A stretch of 64,000 nt of DNA from Doryteuthis pealeii (lineage: Eukaryota > Mollusca > Cephalopoda > Myopsida > Loliginidae), in NCBI GenBank assembly GCA_023376005.1, contig CM042150.1:75657569-75721568 (forward strand), in the 5' to 3' direction. The notes beneath the pieces are model-generated. The model ran no database searches. It worked only from the letters and a program-made list of their open reading frames with translations, and was not told where the DNA came from. Made by a program: the position numbers and the translations under genes. The stretch's first letter is position 1, and each line of letters begins with the position of its first letter. Positions 1-12,711 of this stretch are shown in pieces.

Positions 1-404
1 ATAGTTTTCATAATAATTCTGAAATTTCCATGTGATTAACCACATCATATGCAAATGCAGCAAACTGGCTCAACAGGAATGCAAGAATAGGCATGACTGA
101 GATAGGGTGATATTTGAATGTCCTGATGAAGAATGTAGATATATATTTAATATATACTATTTGGATTTTTAAAGATTTTTTCCTCATCTTTATTGTAATA
201 AATATTATATAAACAATAAGAATAGGACAACAGTCCCAAAAATTCAAATGATAAAAATTATCAAGTCTCACTCAAAAATTCAGACAAATAGTATATCTAA
301 TAATCAAAACATCTGAAACACGGACAAAAAAATTTTCAATTATTAATAAATCATCTTCACTACTCCTACCTTTCATATCTATTCATTATTTTTCCACTCA
401 CATA

Positions 405-407
<3 letters not shown>

Positions 408-446
<39 letters not shown>
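408..446. repeat. (AT)n microsatellite
   Basis: Uninterrupted AT dinucleotide run of about 39 bases. Confidence 0.95.
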
Positions 447-450
<4 letters not shown>

Positions 451-603
451 TTCTGCTTAACTAAAAATATTTTCTTTTAAATATTGTCTCAATCATTGCT
501 GAATTACAGTTTAAGGAAGTTTAGATGCATTTGCCTTCATTAGCTTTTATCTGACATCTTTCATGAATTCCAACTTCATGTTATTGACAATTTAGGTTCT
601 GTT

Positions 604-607
<4 letters not shown>

Positions 608-653
<46 letters not shown>
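608..653. repeat. (GA)n microsatellite
   Basis: Uninterrupted GA run of about 46 bases following a T-rich stretch. Confidence 0.95.
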
Positions 654-656
<3 letters not shown>

Positions 657-3600
657 TCTCCTGATAATTGGCTATTCAGCTGGTTTGGAAGAGTGAGACA
701 TGCTTGCCTCACTTTCTTGATCCCATGTTTAACCTTCAGATTGTGAAGGTCAAGTCAATCTCATTTTGTCAATCCAATGAACAAACTTATTAAAACAACT
801 CTTTTCTCTTTTTTGTATGTTTTGTTTTATTTTACAATTGTTTCTCTCATTTCATTGTTTATCAAGAAAATGATTTATATATTATCTGAATCGTTTTTTT
901 TTTCTTATGAATAAAAATTCAGTGTGAGGTTATTCATTATTTTAAGTACTGTTCTAAACAAGTTGTCATGAGAGAACATTTTGTCTAAGATCTCATTCAC
1001 CTTACTTCTGGTATTTTTTCTGACTATTGTGACATGCCATTGACAATACCTTTTTGGTAATAAGACAGTACATTTGCATTAATATAAAGTTGTGGAACAG
1101 GATAGAATAACAGTACAAAAGATGGAATTGACAAACCAAATTTAAATTTCAGTGGAGACTGTTTATTTTCACTTACTATTTTTTATATAAATTAGTTGAT
1201 GTTGGTGTAATGTGATTGGTGCACAGAATGGCACAAGAAGTGTTGTATGATGGGAGAAATTCGAGTAATATAAGCCTGAATGATTAGTAGAACATATTTT
1301 CTGCTTGCTTTCTTAAGTCTTGAAGAGATTGGATCAAACATGTAAAGACTTCAAGTGCAGAAGCCAGACTGACAAAATTTGATCTATTCAAAACAGGATC
1401 AATTCTGCTAATTGAATAAGAAAGATTCAAGAGACTAAAATTAAATTCTTGACCAATCAGAATCCTTTCCCACTCCTTTTTACCTACTGTGATATCTTTT
1501 ATTTGTCTCATGGATGGCTATAGATGAACTCTGAGGAATCCCCAATAATAACATATGTAAGCCACAAGAAGGTGGATCTAAAACTAATATTTATAATAAC
1601 AATTATACAATAGACAGTGTTCACTTCTGCCAGTGTCTTTAGGGTAAATGACTTGTATCAATATTATACTAAAATACTACACCAACCAAAAAAATATACC
1701 CCATGATCAACGTTAAGCCTTTATAAGTCAAGAATTTTTATTTGAATTGCCAGTCAAACTCTAAGTAACTCTGTTCGCTGCACTAACCTAGGCTGTTCTC
1801 ACAACTTTTCAAAATCCAAATTAAACCTTTTGTATTATATATTTTGTAAACATAAATTTATGGGATTTCCTCAGTAAATTTCTCTTTAACAAGTTGCTAT
1901 GTATAATTTGTATTTGAATGAATGAAATAATTCATGTTATACATTTGTTCTCTTGGTTATTTTATACAATTTGAAAATGTGAATTTCACTTTCTTTGTAT
2001 TCTTCCTTCTTGCTAATGGCTGCTTTAACTTCATACCAACTCCTCTGGCATAGACTCTCTAAATATTACAAAACCATGCACCAGTCTCCTGTCACATTTC
2101 CAGATGCCTCAACAAAAAATTGGTGTGTACAGTTCCAAATGTCTTTGATATTTTGTAAAGTGGTTATAATAAAACTAGGAACATTCAAGTAATCATTTTT
2201 GTAGAGCCACTTATGGTGGCTAAATGTTACCATTTTTGGGATGATTCAGTGTGTATATTGGTTCAAATTGATAAAAAGAAATCCAAGACAATTTTGTGCA
2301 CAACTGAAGTTTTTATTGAAGTGTGAATTGACCCATTATCTACCACTGCCATTCACATGGTGAAATGGTGACGAGCTAGTATCATTTCACTGATCTTTTA
2401 CTACTTAACAGAAATGTATTCATTTCTCTTTTTTAACTTTAAACCATTTTCTAAGAGCTGACAATCCCGGATTTTCACCCAATTCATTCACCACTGATAG
2501 GATGTAACATGAGGTCGTAAGTATGGGGTATTCAGCAAGGAACTCTTTCTATTCAGTAGTAATGGATCTGCAAGTCTACCTTGCTAATCATTACACCATG
2601 ATGAAAAATCCGTTGCAGATAAGGGAGGTAATCTCACAATTTTATTCACACCATCAAACAACATGTATTTTTGACCACTATAAACAAAAGGTTACAAAAT
2701 GGCAAATGAAGAATAAATATGAATATCATAAAGAGAAAAAAATTAAAGGTATATATTTTTAGAAATCTCTCTTTTTATAGAATCTCTGCACTAGTAAATG
2801 TAGAATTTTTTTTTTTGCTTTTGGTTTTATTATATTTTTGTTCTTTAAATTCAGAAAGAGAACAGAAACAAAGTCGGGCGTAGAAATAAGAAAAAGAAGG
2901 TGAAAAAAAAGGTGAAGTGAGACAAAGAAAGAAAGAAATCTAAGAGAAAGAATGAGAATAGAAAGAAAGTAAAAAAAAAATAATAAATTTATAAACGGTA
3001 CAAAAATGTATGTTCATAAATCCATGTTCAACAGATAAATGTTTTCATAATCTCAAACAGATCTATGGGACCCTAAAAGGTACTACCACTCTGGGAGTAA
3101 TGGATATGAACGAGAAACTCCACAATTCCCAAAGCTCCAGAACTGAAGCATTACCACCAGATACAATTTCATGTCATACCCAATGACACCTTTTGGTTGT
3201 GTTCTTACCATTCTACTGGGGATGCAGTGTGTATATTCTAGGCTCAGTCAACAAGGTCATCATTCTAGTAACAGAGGGACTTACTGCTTTGTATGTCTAT
3301 TTTCTGGGTCACACATCAGTGAAACAACTACTGTTACACGTTGGAAAAAAAAGCAATGTGCTGGTAGTTATCACGGCACTGTTGTTAATTGTTTCTGACA
3401 TAGGCTTTCAGCATTTCCATTGATAAAAGTGCAATGGATGACAAGCATTGAAATATTATCTCAAGATATCGGGGGAGGGGTGACAAGAGAGGAGATGGTA
3501 GAACAGAAGAGAGAAGTGTATTGTTGAAGTTCTTATACACTAAGACCCAAAGATATGACCCAACAGTATTTTTTATTTTGCTCTTCCACACAATAGGCAA

Positions 3601-3879
3601 TATATTATAGTATCTAAAAAAACAAGTCATGAAAAAGGAAAAACAAATTTTTTATAGGTATATTGGTACAAAAAGGGTGTTTAGCAGATTGCACTATGTA
3701 TATGAGGATTCAATTGTTTTTTTTTAAGTGCATACCAACAGTAATTAGTTACTATTTACTAATTTTTTTTAGTCGAGAACACAGTCTTTAGGTTGCTTAT
3801 GGTATCTTATACTATATTTATCCAACTTGTCTACTAAGGTCACAAATAACACAAAGTCAAATTTTAAGAGAGCATAGCT

Positions 3880-4070
3880 GGTTTAATTTCAGAACACACA
3901 CATTTTGTCCTACTGTCTTACCTAAAGCTGGGTGGGAAGGGTAGAAGAGATGAATCCCTGCCTTTTCCAAAAGCATTAGCATTAAATGCAAACAGCCTCA
4001 TCCCGGATTTGAACTTTGCCCACCAAGTTCATTTCTTATGACTAACTATTATGCTACAAGCCTAACCCTA
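3880..4070 (-). repeat. tRNA-derived SINE, family A, partial
   Basis: Minus-strand copy of the commonest interspersed repeat in the window. It shares with the copies at 7.4, 9.9, 35.1 and 41.7 kb the blocks read on the plus strand as a version of 'agctgg', 'cattagca', 'aaatgcaaacagcctcat' and 'atttgaact'. The family has a tRNA-like head, seen best in the copy at 47122. Confidence 0.75.
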
Positions 4071-4479
4071 ACCCCAAGACCTCCTGAAGTTACAATGAAA
4101 TGGTCACTCATTTAGTTCCTAAATAGGTTCTTTGTTGCTTAACTTTAGTGATCTGATCAGAATTGGTGCTTTCAATTTGATTTGATTGTAAATCACCAAC
4201 AGTAATTAGTTGAGCATAAACCTGCCTAAATCTAATGAAGAGATTTCAAATAAAAAGAATTAAAGTCAGCAGTATTTTTTTAATGAGTCTGGTCATAAAA
4301 ATGTTTATTGTTGAAACTTATTTTCCTTCACTCTTAATCTTACTTGTTACTTACTGGTTTATAGAAGGTACTCGTGATGTAACAGTTATTCCCAGAGGAA
4401 ATGAACCCTACAGCCCTGAATTAAAATCCTTAACATGTCTGTTTACATTTCACATAATGTTGATACTCTTGGCAAACAT

Positions 4480-4650
4480 ATGAATCCAACTATTTCCCCA
4501 GCTATGGGTAAATAGTAGGGAAAACTTGATTCTTTAATCTTGGAATAGTAATCAGTATAGGAGAAGGAATTCAAATCACATACGTAAGTTAAAAATTGAA
4601 CTTGTCGCATCCTGCTTGTATTGAAAGGGTTGGGTAAATACATAATTACA
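4480..4650 (+). repeat. tRNA-derived SINE, family A, partial
   Basis: Plus-strand copy lacking the tRNA-like head. It keeps the body blocks 'cagctatgggtaaatagt', 'cagtataggagaagga' and the end block 'gggttgggtaaata', matching the copies at 11.2 and 43.2 kb. Confidence 0.7.
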
Positions 4651-5282
4651 GGTTTATTTTTCACCACTCAAATAGTCAACTATGAATATTCTGTTTGAGA
4701 TAAATTGTTAGTCATGGATTTTCTATGTTTTTATCTCACTTATTGCTTACTGGTTACTTAGTAGTTTAGTCATTGTTGACTATAAACTAGTCAGATTCTT
4801 TTGGTTTTTATAATTTTCTCCATGAATTCTTCTCTTCTTAGAGCCCATTGTAGCCTGAACATGTCACACAACACTCATTCTCGAATTTATCCATCTAAAA
4901 GGATATGAGTGAAAAAGAAATATGAGAGCATCAATGTTACAATGGCTGTATATGAAATGCTATCCTATTTTTATACTGTGTTCTGATTAGCATTCTGTTC
5001 TTCCAAATAATGGATAATGAGCTTTGGCCTCAAAATGAATTCAGAGCCTGACCTTCTAAGATTATTATCAATGAAAGATCTATGACCTCCATTCCATATA
5101 TCTGTGTATATCTGATGTTTTAGTTGTGGCAGAGATCTTGCTGTGAGCATAATCCTGCTGCCAGTTCTGCAGGCGATTGCTTTATTAATAAAACTAATTA
5201 TTACCCGTGAAAAAAAGTGAACAGATAAATTTGAATTTTTATTCATGAAAAATCAGAGCTGCCAATAATTGTTTTCCTGGCT

Positions 5283-5337
5283 ATCATCATCATCATCATT
5301 GCCATCATCATCATCAGTAGTAGTAGTAGTAGTAGTG
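5283..5337. repeat. Compound (ATC)n-(AGT)n trinucleotide repeat
   Basis: Two back-to-back trinucleotide tracts: ATC units interrupted once by a GCC, then seven AGT-type units. It is readable in all frames, which explains the serine/valine-rich open frame over it. Confidence 0.9.
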
Positions 5338-5819
5338 ATATTACTGGTAGCAGTTGAGAAAGCACAAATACAGCAGCCTATTCCTCTCTTTCTGCTTGCT
5401 TTAGTACAATGTGAGTTATGCACTGAGAAATATATAAAAAAAAGTTACACTGCTTCAGATTACAGTAGATTTTGTGAACATTGATTTCAATATTGGCTAC
5501 ATTTTCTTTCTCTGTCTATTTGGCTTGATAGGTAATATATCTCCATTGGTCCGTATGCAAAATCTGTCATGGAAATATCTTCTATATACAATATTGCTTG
5601 ATAAATAAATATGCCCTACCAATATTCTATAATTTAATTTTTTGAAGATATTGTCTTTTAAATCAAACATACCTGGATTTTATTATTTTTAGTGGAATAT
5701 TATGCCATCAAAATGGATACTATTAAACATTATTTATTACCAAACTCTGTAACACAAAACCCCTGTCAGTGGGGCTTAGAATAGGCTGACTGTATACCGT
5801 ACAAAATGGGTGTCATGGG

Positions 5820-5966
5820 TAGGATACTAAACTGCATCTGATGGTGAGGCTCCACTTCTGGAGATCAGGAGCATGTGGAGTATCCCTTCATTGCTATTAC
5901 TTCAAAGTCCACTTTGATTTGGAATGGTAATACATGTTAGGGTTCCATCTATGGATCAAATAGATC
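5820..5966 (+). repeat. Interspersed repeat family B, internal fragment
   Basis: Matches part of the longer copies at 26690-27145 and 42530-43138. Shared blocks include 'catctgatggtgagg', 'tggagcatgtgg'-like text, 'gtccactttgatttgg'-like text and 'gttagggttccatctatgg'. The 5' part and the AAAAC-rich tail are missing. Confidence 0.7.
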
Positions 5967-5969
5967 TGT

Positions 5970-7000
5970 TTAAAAATGATTTATATTCAATGGAACTGTT
6001 GGCAAAACAACATGCTCTTAAGGAATAACTAAATAATAAGTGTAATTGTAAATATAAATGTACAATGAATGTGATTCCCTAGTCTCTAGGCATAAAATAC
6101 ATATAAATATATATGCTATGTATTCATATTTTTAATTGGAGTTTCAAAGCTGTTATGATGTAAAAAAGTAACTATTAACTTTTTCAACACACAAAACAAA
6201 GCTATCAGAAATTAAGAGAAGAAAATGAATCATGTATTCTATAGAATCTCTTTTTGACATTGTCTTCTTTAAAATTCTGAGAGGCATAATACATTACAAG
6301 ACAATGAAATAATATAACGGATCACAAAATTAAGTTAGCATTCACCAAATTGATCTCAATTAAATTTTTGCAATTTTAACAGCAAAAGTTTCAGATTATA
6401 TTTTTTTAAATGTTTTTTTTCTTTATTTGATAAGTCTTCATAGAACTTGGACTAGAAAGCTTTCTTAAATTTCAAGAAATTTAAAAAAGGAATAACTTTA
6501 TTAAAATATTCACTTTTTAATCATTTAAATATCAAATTTTACCATGGAAAAAAAAGAATCTTATTAACTTATTTACTGTCTTGTGATTATTTTGGAAACT
6601 GATTACTTTTGGTACATTTGCATTCTGATGACTGCATGTCTACGACTTTAGTGCTAGAGATTTTTGTCAATTTATACTCAAATAGGAAAATGTTCTTTCT
6701 GTAAAGTATGACACATGATCTTTTTTCTATTTTTAAATTTAATAATACATGGGTTACAAATTCAAAGAACACTTGTTGCAAAACATTGGTTACTGCAATT
6801 GTGTTGAAAGGGGAATTGTTCTCTAGTCAGTGTTTTATGAATGTAATATTGAGTCAAGGTTAGCTTTTTTTTCAATGATTCTTTATTCAGCATCCTGAAA
6901 ACCACCTTCATTAATCACTATACAATTTGATTTTTCTTATTTTCTCAGTAAAGTTAATAGAAGAAGTAAAAGTGGAAAAAAATTAAGTGAGACATTGAAA
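5970..7000. other. AT-rich DNA, nothing recognised
   Basis: Only short frames and homopolymer runs are seen; no repeat family shared with the rest of the window was recognised. Confidence 0.5.
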
Positions 7001-7056
7001 AACCATAGCTTTAAGCATGCATTATATATAGAAAGAATATTCAATGCAAATAACAT

Positions 7057-7093
<37 letters not shown>

Positions 7094-7136
7094 TGCATTG
7101 AGATATTTTTTATACAATGCATTCTTAAAGCAATGG
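7001..7136. repeat. Palindromic element with (TA)n centre
   Basis: Imperfect inverted arms of about 48 bases flank a (TA)n core at 7061-7090. The left arm carries 'gctttaagcatgcatt' and 'caatgcaaata'; the right arm read in reverse gives 'gctttaagaatgcatt' and 'caatgcaaac'. This looks like a small hairpin MITE whose centre has expanded. Confidence 0.65.
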
Positions 7137-7424
7137 TGTTTATATCATATATATGTGAGGCTCTGAAAGTAATGCCTTCTATTTAGTGTCACCTTAACAA
7201 CAAGAACAAAACAATAATTTAGACAATGAATAACAATTAACATATACATATGCATAGAGAGACATACATGTATAGATAGTAAAAGGCACATACCAGCAAA
7301 TAAATATGACTATATACATATATAAACATGAATATGTGTATATGCACTTATATACACTCATATATGCACACATTTATTTATTTAACCTATCCGCATGAAC
7401 AGGATTTAACAAGAGGTCAATTTT

Positions 7425-7625
7425 AAGGGGAGTTTAATAGGTTTGAATTCAGAGTTTTCCTTCTCCTAGACTGGTTACTATTTACCCATAGCTGGAGGGG
7501 AAATAGATGGATGCATACCTTTCACAAGGATATTAGTTCTATATGAAATGTAAACAGCTTCATATAGGATTTGAACTTGGTTCACCATTTCCATTACCTA
7601 GATTGATAACAATTACCCCATGAGT
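7425..7625 (-). repeat. tRNA-derived SINE, family A
   Basis: Minus-strand copy, including the body block 'tacccatagctggagggg' and the tRNA-like head region ending near 'attaccccatgag'. Confidence 0.75.
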
Positions 7626-8279
7626 GCATCCACAAATATATATAAGTGTGTGTGTTGTGTGTGTGTGTATAAAAACATTCATGTAGGAAAATATATTCAT
7701 ACATGTGTATGGGTATTTTTGAACTTTTCTATAACATATACATATATATGTGAAAATGGAAAAGGAATTGAATCCGACAATATGAGGAAAAATTTAGCTT
7801 TCTTTTTAAATTTTACATTTCTTTTCTTTACTCATTTTTCCTCATACATATATATATAAAAACCCATCTGGGATTGTTTTGGAATTGACTATTGGTCATT
7901 ACATCATGGACAACTTGGCTTGCGCTGCCAGTTATAAAACAGAGTTATTCAGGGTTTTGCATTGGGCTGAATCATCCACCCTAAGATATCCAGAATCTGT
8001 CTCGATCACTGCCTGTAAACCTACTTTCTGTCAGCAGAAGGAATTCTATAAAACACTTGAACTACTTTGGGATATTCAATTTTTTTCCCCCACTTTTGAC
8101 CCAAAATGAAGCATTTATTTTATCCCTTTTAAACATTTTTATTTTGATCTTACTATATCAAAATCATTTTTAACTGCTATTAATAAATATCATCAATTTT
8201 GCCCTAATGAGAAGAAAGGGTCTTCCATGCTAACTATTTCTTATCTAAAATGCTATACAAATTTTCTATAACCAAATAT

Positions 8280-8675
8280 ATCTATACACATATACATATA
8301 TATATACATATATATATATATGTGTGTGTACTCTGACCAGATGAAAAGCCTGGTCACTAAATGTGTGTGGATGTCGAGCCTGGTGTAGTTGTGAACATTT
8401 GGAAGCCACAAAATATTATTTAAACAAGTGTGAATGTTGGTTTGAGAGTCTGGCTCAAAAGCAAACAAAAGGCAACTCCTGTGTATGCAAACCTACCTTT
8501 GTGACTCTCACCTACTCTCCAGTCACTGCAATTTGGAGAATAACAATATAAAATATATTTTTATACAAGGGTCTATCATTCTTTCTTAAGTCCAGCTGCA
8601 GTATGCAACCTGATATGAAGAACTCTAGAAGCAGTATATTACCAGTACCATTGACTTCATGTCTATGCTGACCTA

Positions 8676-8722
<47 letters not shown>

Positions 8723-8772
8723 ATTATTGATAATATAGTTTGCTATATTTATGAATATAAAAATACATACAT

Positions 8773-8832
<60 letters not shown>
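8280..8832. repeat. Cluster of TA and CA/TA microsatellites
   Basis: TA-rich runs at about 8292-8325, 8678-8720 and a compound (CA)n(TA)n at 8773-8833, separated by ordinary AT-rich sequence. No gene signal lies between them. Confidence 0.85.
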
Positions 8833-8836
<4 letters not shown>

Positions 8837-9317
8837 TTTATGTTCCTAAATAGGTATATATATGTATTCTTGTACACATAAATATGATTATATACATATG
8901 AGGAATGGTTTATGCTGAATTTCAAATTATCGTCAAGAATAGAAATAAGCATTTGAAAATCAAACCACAACTTTTAAATTTCCAACTTCAGATGTCATTT
9001 GGTTATTAAAAAATCATATACACCATTTGTAAAAGACAAATCCATGTTTATTCAGACCAGAACGGAGGCAGTGCTAAAAAGAATTAACTAGTCAACTACT
9101 TCAAAAAGTGAAAAGAAAAAAAAAGATAAGAACATGAAAATGAAATATGAAGCAACTGTTGCAACAGTCATTTTTCTCGTCGATACAATCACCAATAATG
9201 TTTTTATGGGTAAAATAGTTAAATTCTCTCTCTCTCTCTTTCTTGGTGTGTTCATTTCTTTTCTACATTTTTTCTATCAATCTATCTTGGTATCTTAATT
9301 CCTCTTTTAGTTAATAT

Positions 9318-9563
9318 CTCTCTATCTATCCATTTATCTTTCCTAGTCTGCTCATATCTATCTATCTATCTATCTATCTTTCCTAGTCTGCTCATATCTA
9401 TCTATCTATCTATCTTTCCTAATCTGCTCATATCTATCTATCTATCTATCTATATATATCTATCTATCTTTCCTAGTCTGCTCATATCCATCTATCTATC
9501 TATCTTCATAGTCTGCTCATATCTATCTATTTATCTAGCTATCTATCTTTCCTAGTCTGCTCA

Positions 9564-9595
<32 letters not shown>

Positions 9596-9607
9596 CTTGT
9601 CTGCTCA

Positions 9608-9651
<44 letters not shown>

Positions 9652-9703
9652 CTAGTCTGCTCATATCTATCTATCTATCTATCTATCTCTCCTAGTCTGC
9701 TCA

Positions 9704-9755
<52 letters not shown>

Positions 9756-9766
9756 CTAGTCTGCTC
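9318..9766 (+). repeat. Higher-order TCTA satellite with an 18-base spacer
   Basis: Variable runs of TCTA alternate with a conserved unit close to 'tttcctagtctgctcata'. The spacer unit recurs ten times (near 9341, 9379, 9416, 9469, 9504, 9549, 9592, 9648, 9689 and 9752) with only occasional changes, while the TCTA runs between copies vary in length. It is therefore a tandem minisatellite whose internal tetranucleotide part keeps slipping. Confidence 0.9.
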
Positions 9767-9844
9767 ATTCTATTGACTCCTTGGGGAGAATAGGGCTGCA
9801 GCCACTCCATGCAAATAAGTTTTTTTTTATAGCAATTAGGTTTT

Positions 9845-10065
9845 TATGGATTGGAGTGGTTAGCCACTCACCTCTGGGTTTGAATTCCGTTTTCCTAGAC
9901 TGATTTCCCCAGTCTATCCTACTATTTACCTATAGCTGGAAGCATAAGATATGGGTCTTTTGCAAGGGTATTAGCACAAATTAAAACACAAACAACCTCA
10001 TCCAGGCTTGTGAAGTTCATTTCTTTGGATGATAAACACTATGCTACACTTGCATTCATCTACCT
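9845..10065 (-). repeat. tRNA-derived SINE, family A
   Basis: Minus-strand copy with 'tttacctatagctggaag', 'aaacacaaacaacctcatcc' and the tRNA-like end near 10040. Confidence 0.7.
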
Positions 10066-10417
10066 AATATGTTCTATCTCTTTTCTCAAATACAAAGAAA
10101 GATATTTCGAATCACAAATATTAATTTTGACTTATAAAAGAGTGCGGAACTAGAATAAAGTCTACACTCACAAAAAAAGAAGATATACCATTTTGTAGGT
10201 TGTCAGAATTTAATCAAATTTTCGAAATTGTAATTGGTAAATTATCCCACAATATTTTTATCTAAGTAATTCAAAAATTTATGAAAATTACAGAAGAGAA
10301 TTATTCTTTTTTGGATATTTTGAGATTATGGCAAATTCAATGAGGACTGAAATCACTAAAGTAGCAATGTCATGATAGAATAGCTTAATGACCTAAAATA
10401 CTCAATCTCCATTCTTA

Positions 10418-10616
10418 TACAAAGGTGGGTGGAAAAGTTCATAGGCTGATGTCATATCTGCTGTTGATGACTTTTTGACCAATGGGATCCAACCACTGCA
10501 AAACTGATAGAAGTGTGTGGATAGCAAGGCAGACTATGTTTAAAAATAAACCTCATTTGTTTACATTCTATTAGAGTAGCTAGGCCAGTCTATGAATTTT
10601 TCAGCTGACCCTTGTA
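10418..10616. mobile_element. Mariner-type MITE with terminal inverted repeats
   Basis: A 199-base non-coding element with inverted ends of about 30 bases. The left end begins TACAAAGG and carries 'aaaagttcataggctg'; the right end read in reverse begins TACAAGGG and carries 'aaaaattcatagactgg'. TA lies at both boundaries, as expected for Tc1/mariner target sites. No coding capacity remains. Confidence 0.7.
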
Positions 10617-10720
10617 TATACATATTTTCATTAGATAGCTAGATAAAAATGGTTACTTATCTTTACATTAGTTTTCATATAAAAATACTATAATTTTTAT
10701 CTTCTTCTCTATCTCAACCT

Positions 10721-10721
<1 letters not shown>

Positions 10722-10770
<49 letters not shown>
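10722..10770. repeat. (TA)n microsatellite
   Basis: Long uninterrupted TA run. Confidence 0.95.
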
Positions 10771-10773
<3 letters not shown>

Positions 10774-10927
10774 TAATCCAAAAGTCCAGAGAAGAAATCT
10801 TCCTTATGACATAGGGATTTTTTTAAAAACAACTTGTCGCAGTTTGAGAGCTCAATGTGTGCTCTTATTGTTAGAGTCACAGAGCAAATTTATATTTAAA
10901 TAAATAACAAAAGACTTAGAGATCTAT

Positions 10928-11007
10928 TGCATTATAGACTATTTCAGGGAGCTTAGACAGAATGTCTAATTCTCCCGACTCATCAGATCATTCGTATCTG
11001 ATGAGTC
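10928..11007 (-). ncRNA. Possible type I hammerhead ribozyme
   Basis: Read on the minus strand, the conserved hammerhead core is present in order: CUGAUGA at 10986-10980, a long stem II (GGGAG at 10976-10972 pairing with CUCCC at 10951-10947, then an inner 7-bp stem closed by UUC), GAAA at 10945-10942, and a 3-bp stem III with loop GUC. Stem III ends in AUA at 10935-10933, so cleavage would fall after 10933. Weak points are the base of stem II (G opposite U with two unpaired bases) and a poorly paired stem I. A perfect 12-bp hairpin (10977-10988 with 10996-11007) overlaps it. Probably a decayed copy; activity is unknown. Confidence 0.35.
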
Positions 11008-11194
11008 TTTTGTTAATTATTTAAATATATATATATATATATGTGTATGTGTACATGTAGATAAACAGATATTTGTTAGTCTCCTTTTATTGAATTGGTT
11101 TCTTAAGTGATAAAATGTTTAATTTTCATTCAAGATTTTACAAAAATGTATTTGTGAAGCTCTTATAACAGTTATTGTCATAGGAAATGAAATT

Positions 11195-11450
11195 GGTAAC
11201 CCAAGTTCAAATCCTGGGTGAGCATGATTGCTTTTCCCTTTTAGCTAATGCCCTTGAGAAAATTATGAATCTATCTATTCCTCATTAAGCTATGGGTAAA
11301 TAGCAGTTGTGCTAGTGTAAACTGGGTTCTTTCACCTTGGCTGAGAAATCAGTCTAGGAGAAGGAAATACTGAATACAAACCAGCTGTACTCTGGTTAAA
11401 AATTGACCTTGTGTTGCATTCTGCTCATGGCAGAGGGGTTAGGTAAATAT
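11195..11450 (+). repeat. tRNA-derived SINE, family A, near full length
   Basis: Plus-strand copy with a B-box-like 'agttcaaatcc' near 11207, then 'agctatgggtaaatagcag', 'cagtctaggagaaggaaa' and the terminal block 'gaggggttaggtaaata'. Confidence 0.8.
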
Positions 11451-11651
11451 ATACTTGTGTCTCTTAGTCAGGCTGGGCACACACAGACATCATTCTTATA
11501 CAAAGATACTTATTGCTTTATGGAGGTATTTAGCTTAGTCTGACACAAGGTCACAAATGTGCAACATCTTCTAAGGATTGACTTTACTGAAGTGATGTTT
11601 TTTTTTACATTCATAAAACAAAAATAGTTGCATTTTTATGAAATGTACACA

Positions 11652-11654
<3 letters not shown>

Positions 11655-11697
<43 letters not shown>
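11655..11697. repeat. (TA)n microsatellite
   Basis: Uninterrupted TA run. Confidence 0.95.
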
Positions 11698-11701
<4 letters not shown>

Positions 11702-12184
11702 CATGGTGGCTGTTAACTTTTACTTATGTAAGACAATTTCTTGTCCGTGAAACATGAGATTGAAATAACTATTTCTATATTAATACATCTGGGTTTTTTT
11801 TTGGGGGGGGGGTTGCTGTTTATTTTGCATTCATTAAAAAAATGTCATATGTATTTGCTATAGGTTAAAAACAGGAAGTTTCCACATGTACAGATACTAC
11901 ACTCTAATCCTAGAAATGTAGATGCATAAAACTGTGTTCCTAGGAAAAGCACATACATATCATACTTTGATTCTAAGTATAAGTGTAGATTTTTATAAGG
12001 ACATTGATCATATATATTTATATATGTATTTATATATATTTAAAAAAATGAATGTGTGAGTTCTACATTTATTTAATTGAGACTTATGTTCCCTTTATCA
12101 TAATCAAGAAAATATTTCTTTAAATTAATATTCTGGTTAGTGTGTTCTTTTTAACCAAAAATGCATTAATGAAAAACTGCTGCT

Positions 12185-12186
<2 letters not shown>

Positions 12187-12222
<36 letters not shown>
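12187..12222. repeat. (TA)n microsatellite
   Basis: Uninterrupted TA run. Confidence 0.95.
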
Positions 12223-12223
<1 letters not shown>

Positions 12224-12711
12224 AAATGTGACCTGTTAGGTCACCCATTGAGCTCTAGGTAGATAATTGAGATTAGGGAAAAGTGAGTTTGCAAAGCAAA
12301 CTAGATTTTTTTAAAAATACATACGACCGGATAAAACATAAAAATCATTTTGTAAGATTTCTAAGAAAGGGAATGTTTGACCTAATTTAACCTACGAGTT
12401 GCTGCTTATGAAATTTAACATTCAAATACATTTCAAATTCTCCCATCTCTCTCTCTCTTTCTACTCTCCCTGAGAAACTAACATATACAACAAAGAGGTA
12501 ATGAAGGTATATATAGAGAGAGTGAAGTGATAGGCAGAATGTAAAGTAAGAGACAGGTCAGTTTTTGACTTAATTGCAAATTATGACTAATTAGAACCAA
12601 TTAAAATGGACTTTTTTTCGAAACATAACTCAATCTTAAAAGTAAAGAATAATTTAGTATCACTTTCATGTCATTAAACTGAACAGTAAAAAGCCTTTAG
12701 CAGACAAAAAT

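Larger units (their letters stand above)
1..3870. other. AT-rich non-coding DNA with microsatellites
   Basis: No exon with convincing splice sites or a recognisable protein was found here on either strand. The stretch holds an (AT)n run, a (GA)n run and a purine-rich tract near 2860-2985, listed separately where clear. The open frames are short and their translations look like chance translations of AT-rich DNA. It lies downstream of the MRPL13 exon on the minus strand, so remaining MRPL13 exons could be here, but I could not recognise any. Confidence 0.6.

Noticed and set aside
1284..1511. 75-codon minus-strand frame with a protein-like composition
   Set aside because: It starts with Met after an upstream stop and reads smoothly, but I recognise no family, and splice-site support is weak. 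It could be a terminal exon of an unknown gene; not enough to call.
9318..9766. CRISPR-like array with regular repeats and spacers
   Set aside because: The variable part is itself a TCTA tetranucleotide, and the host is a eukaryote; it is a minisatellite.
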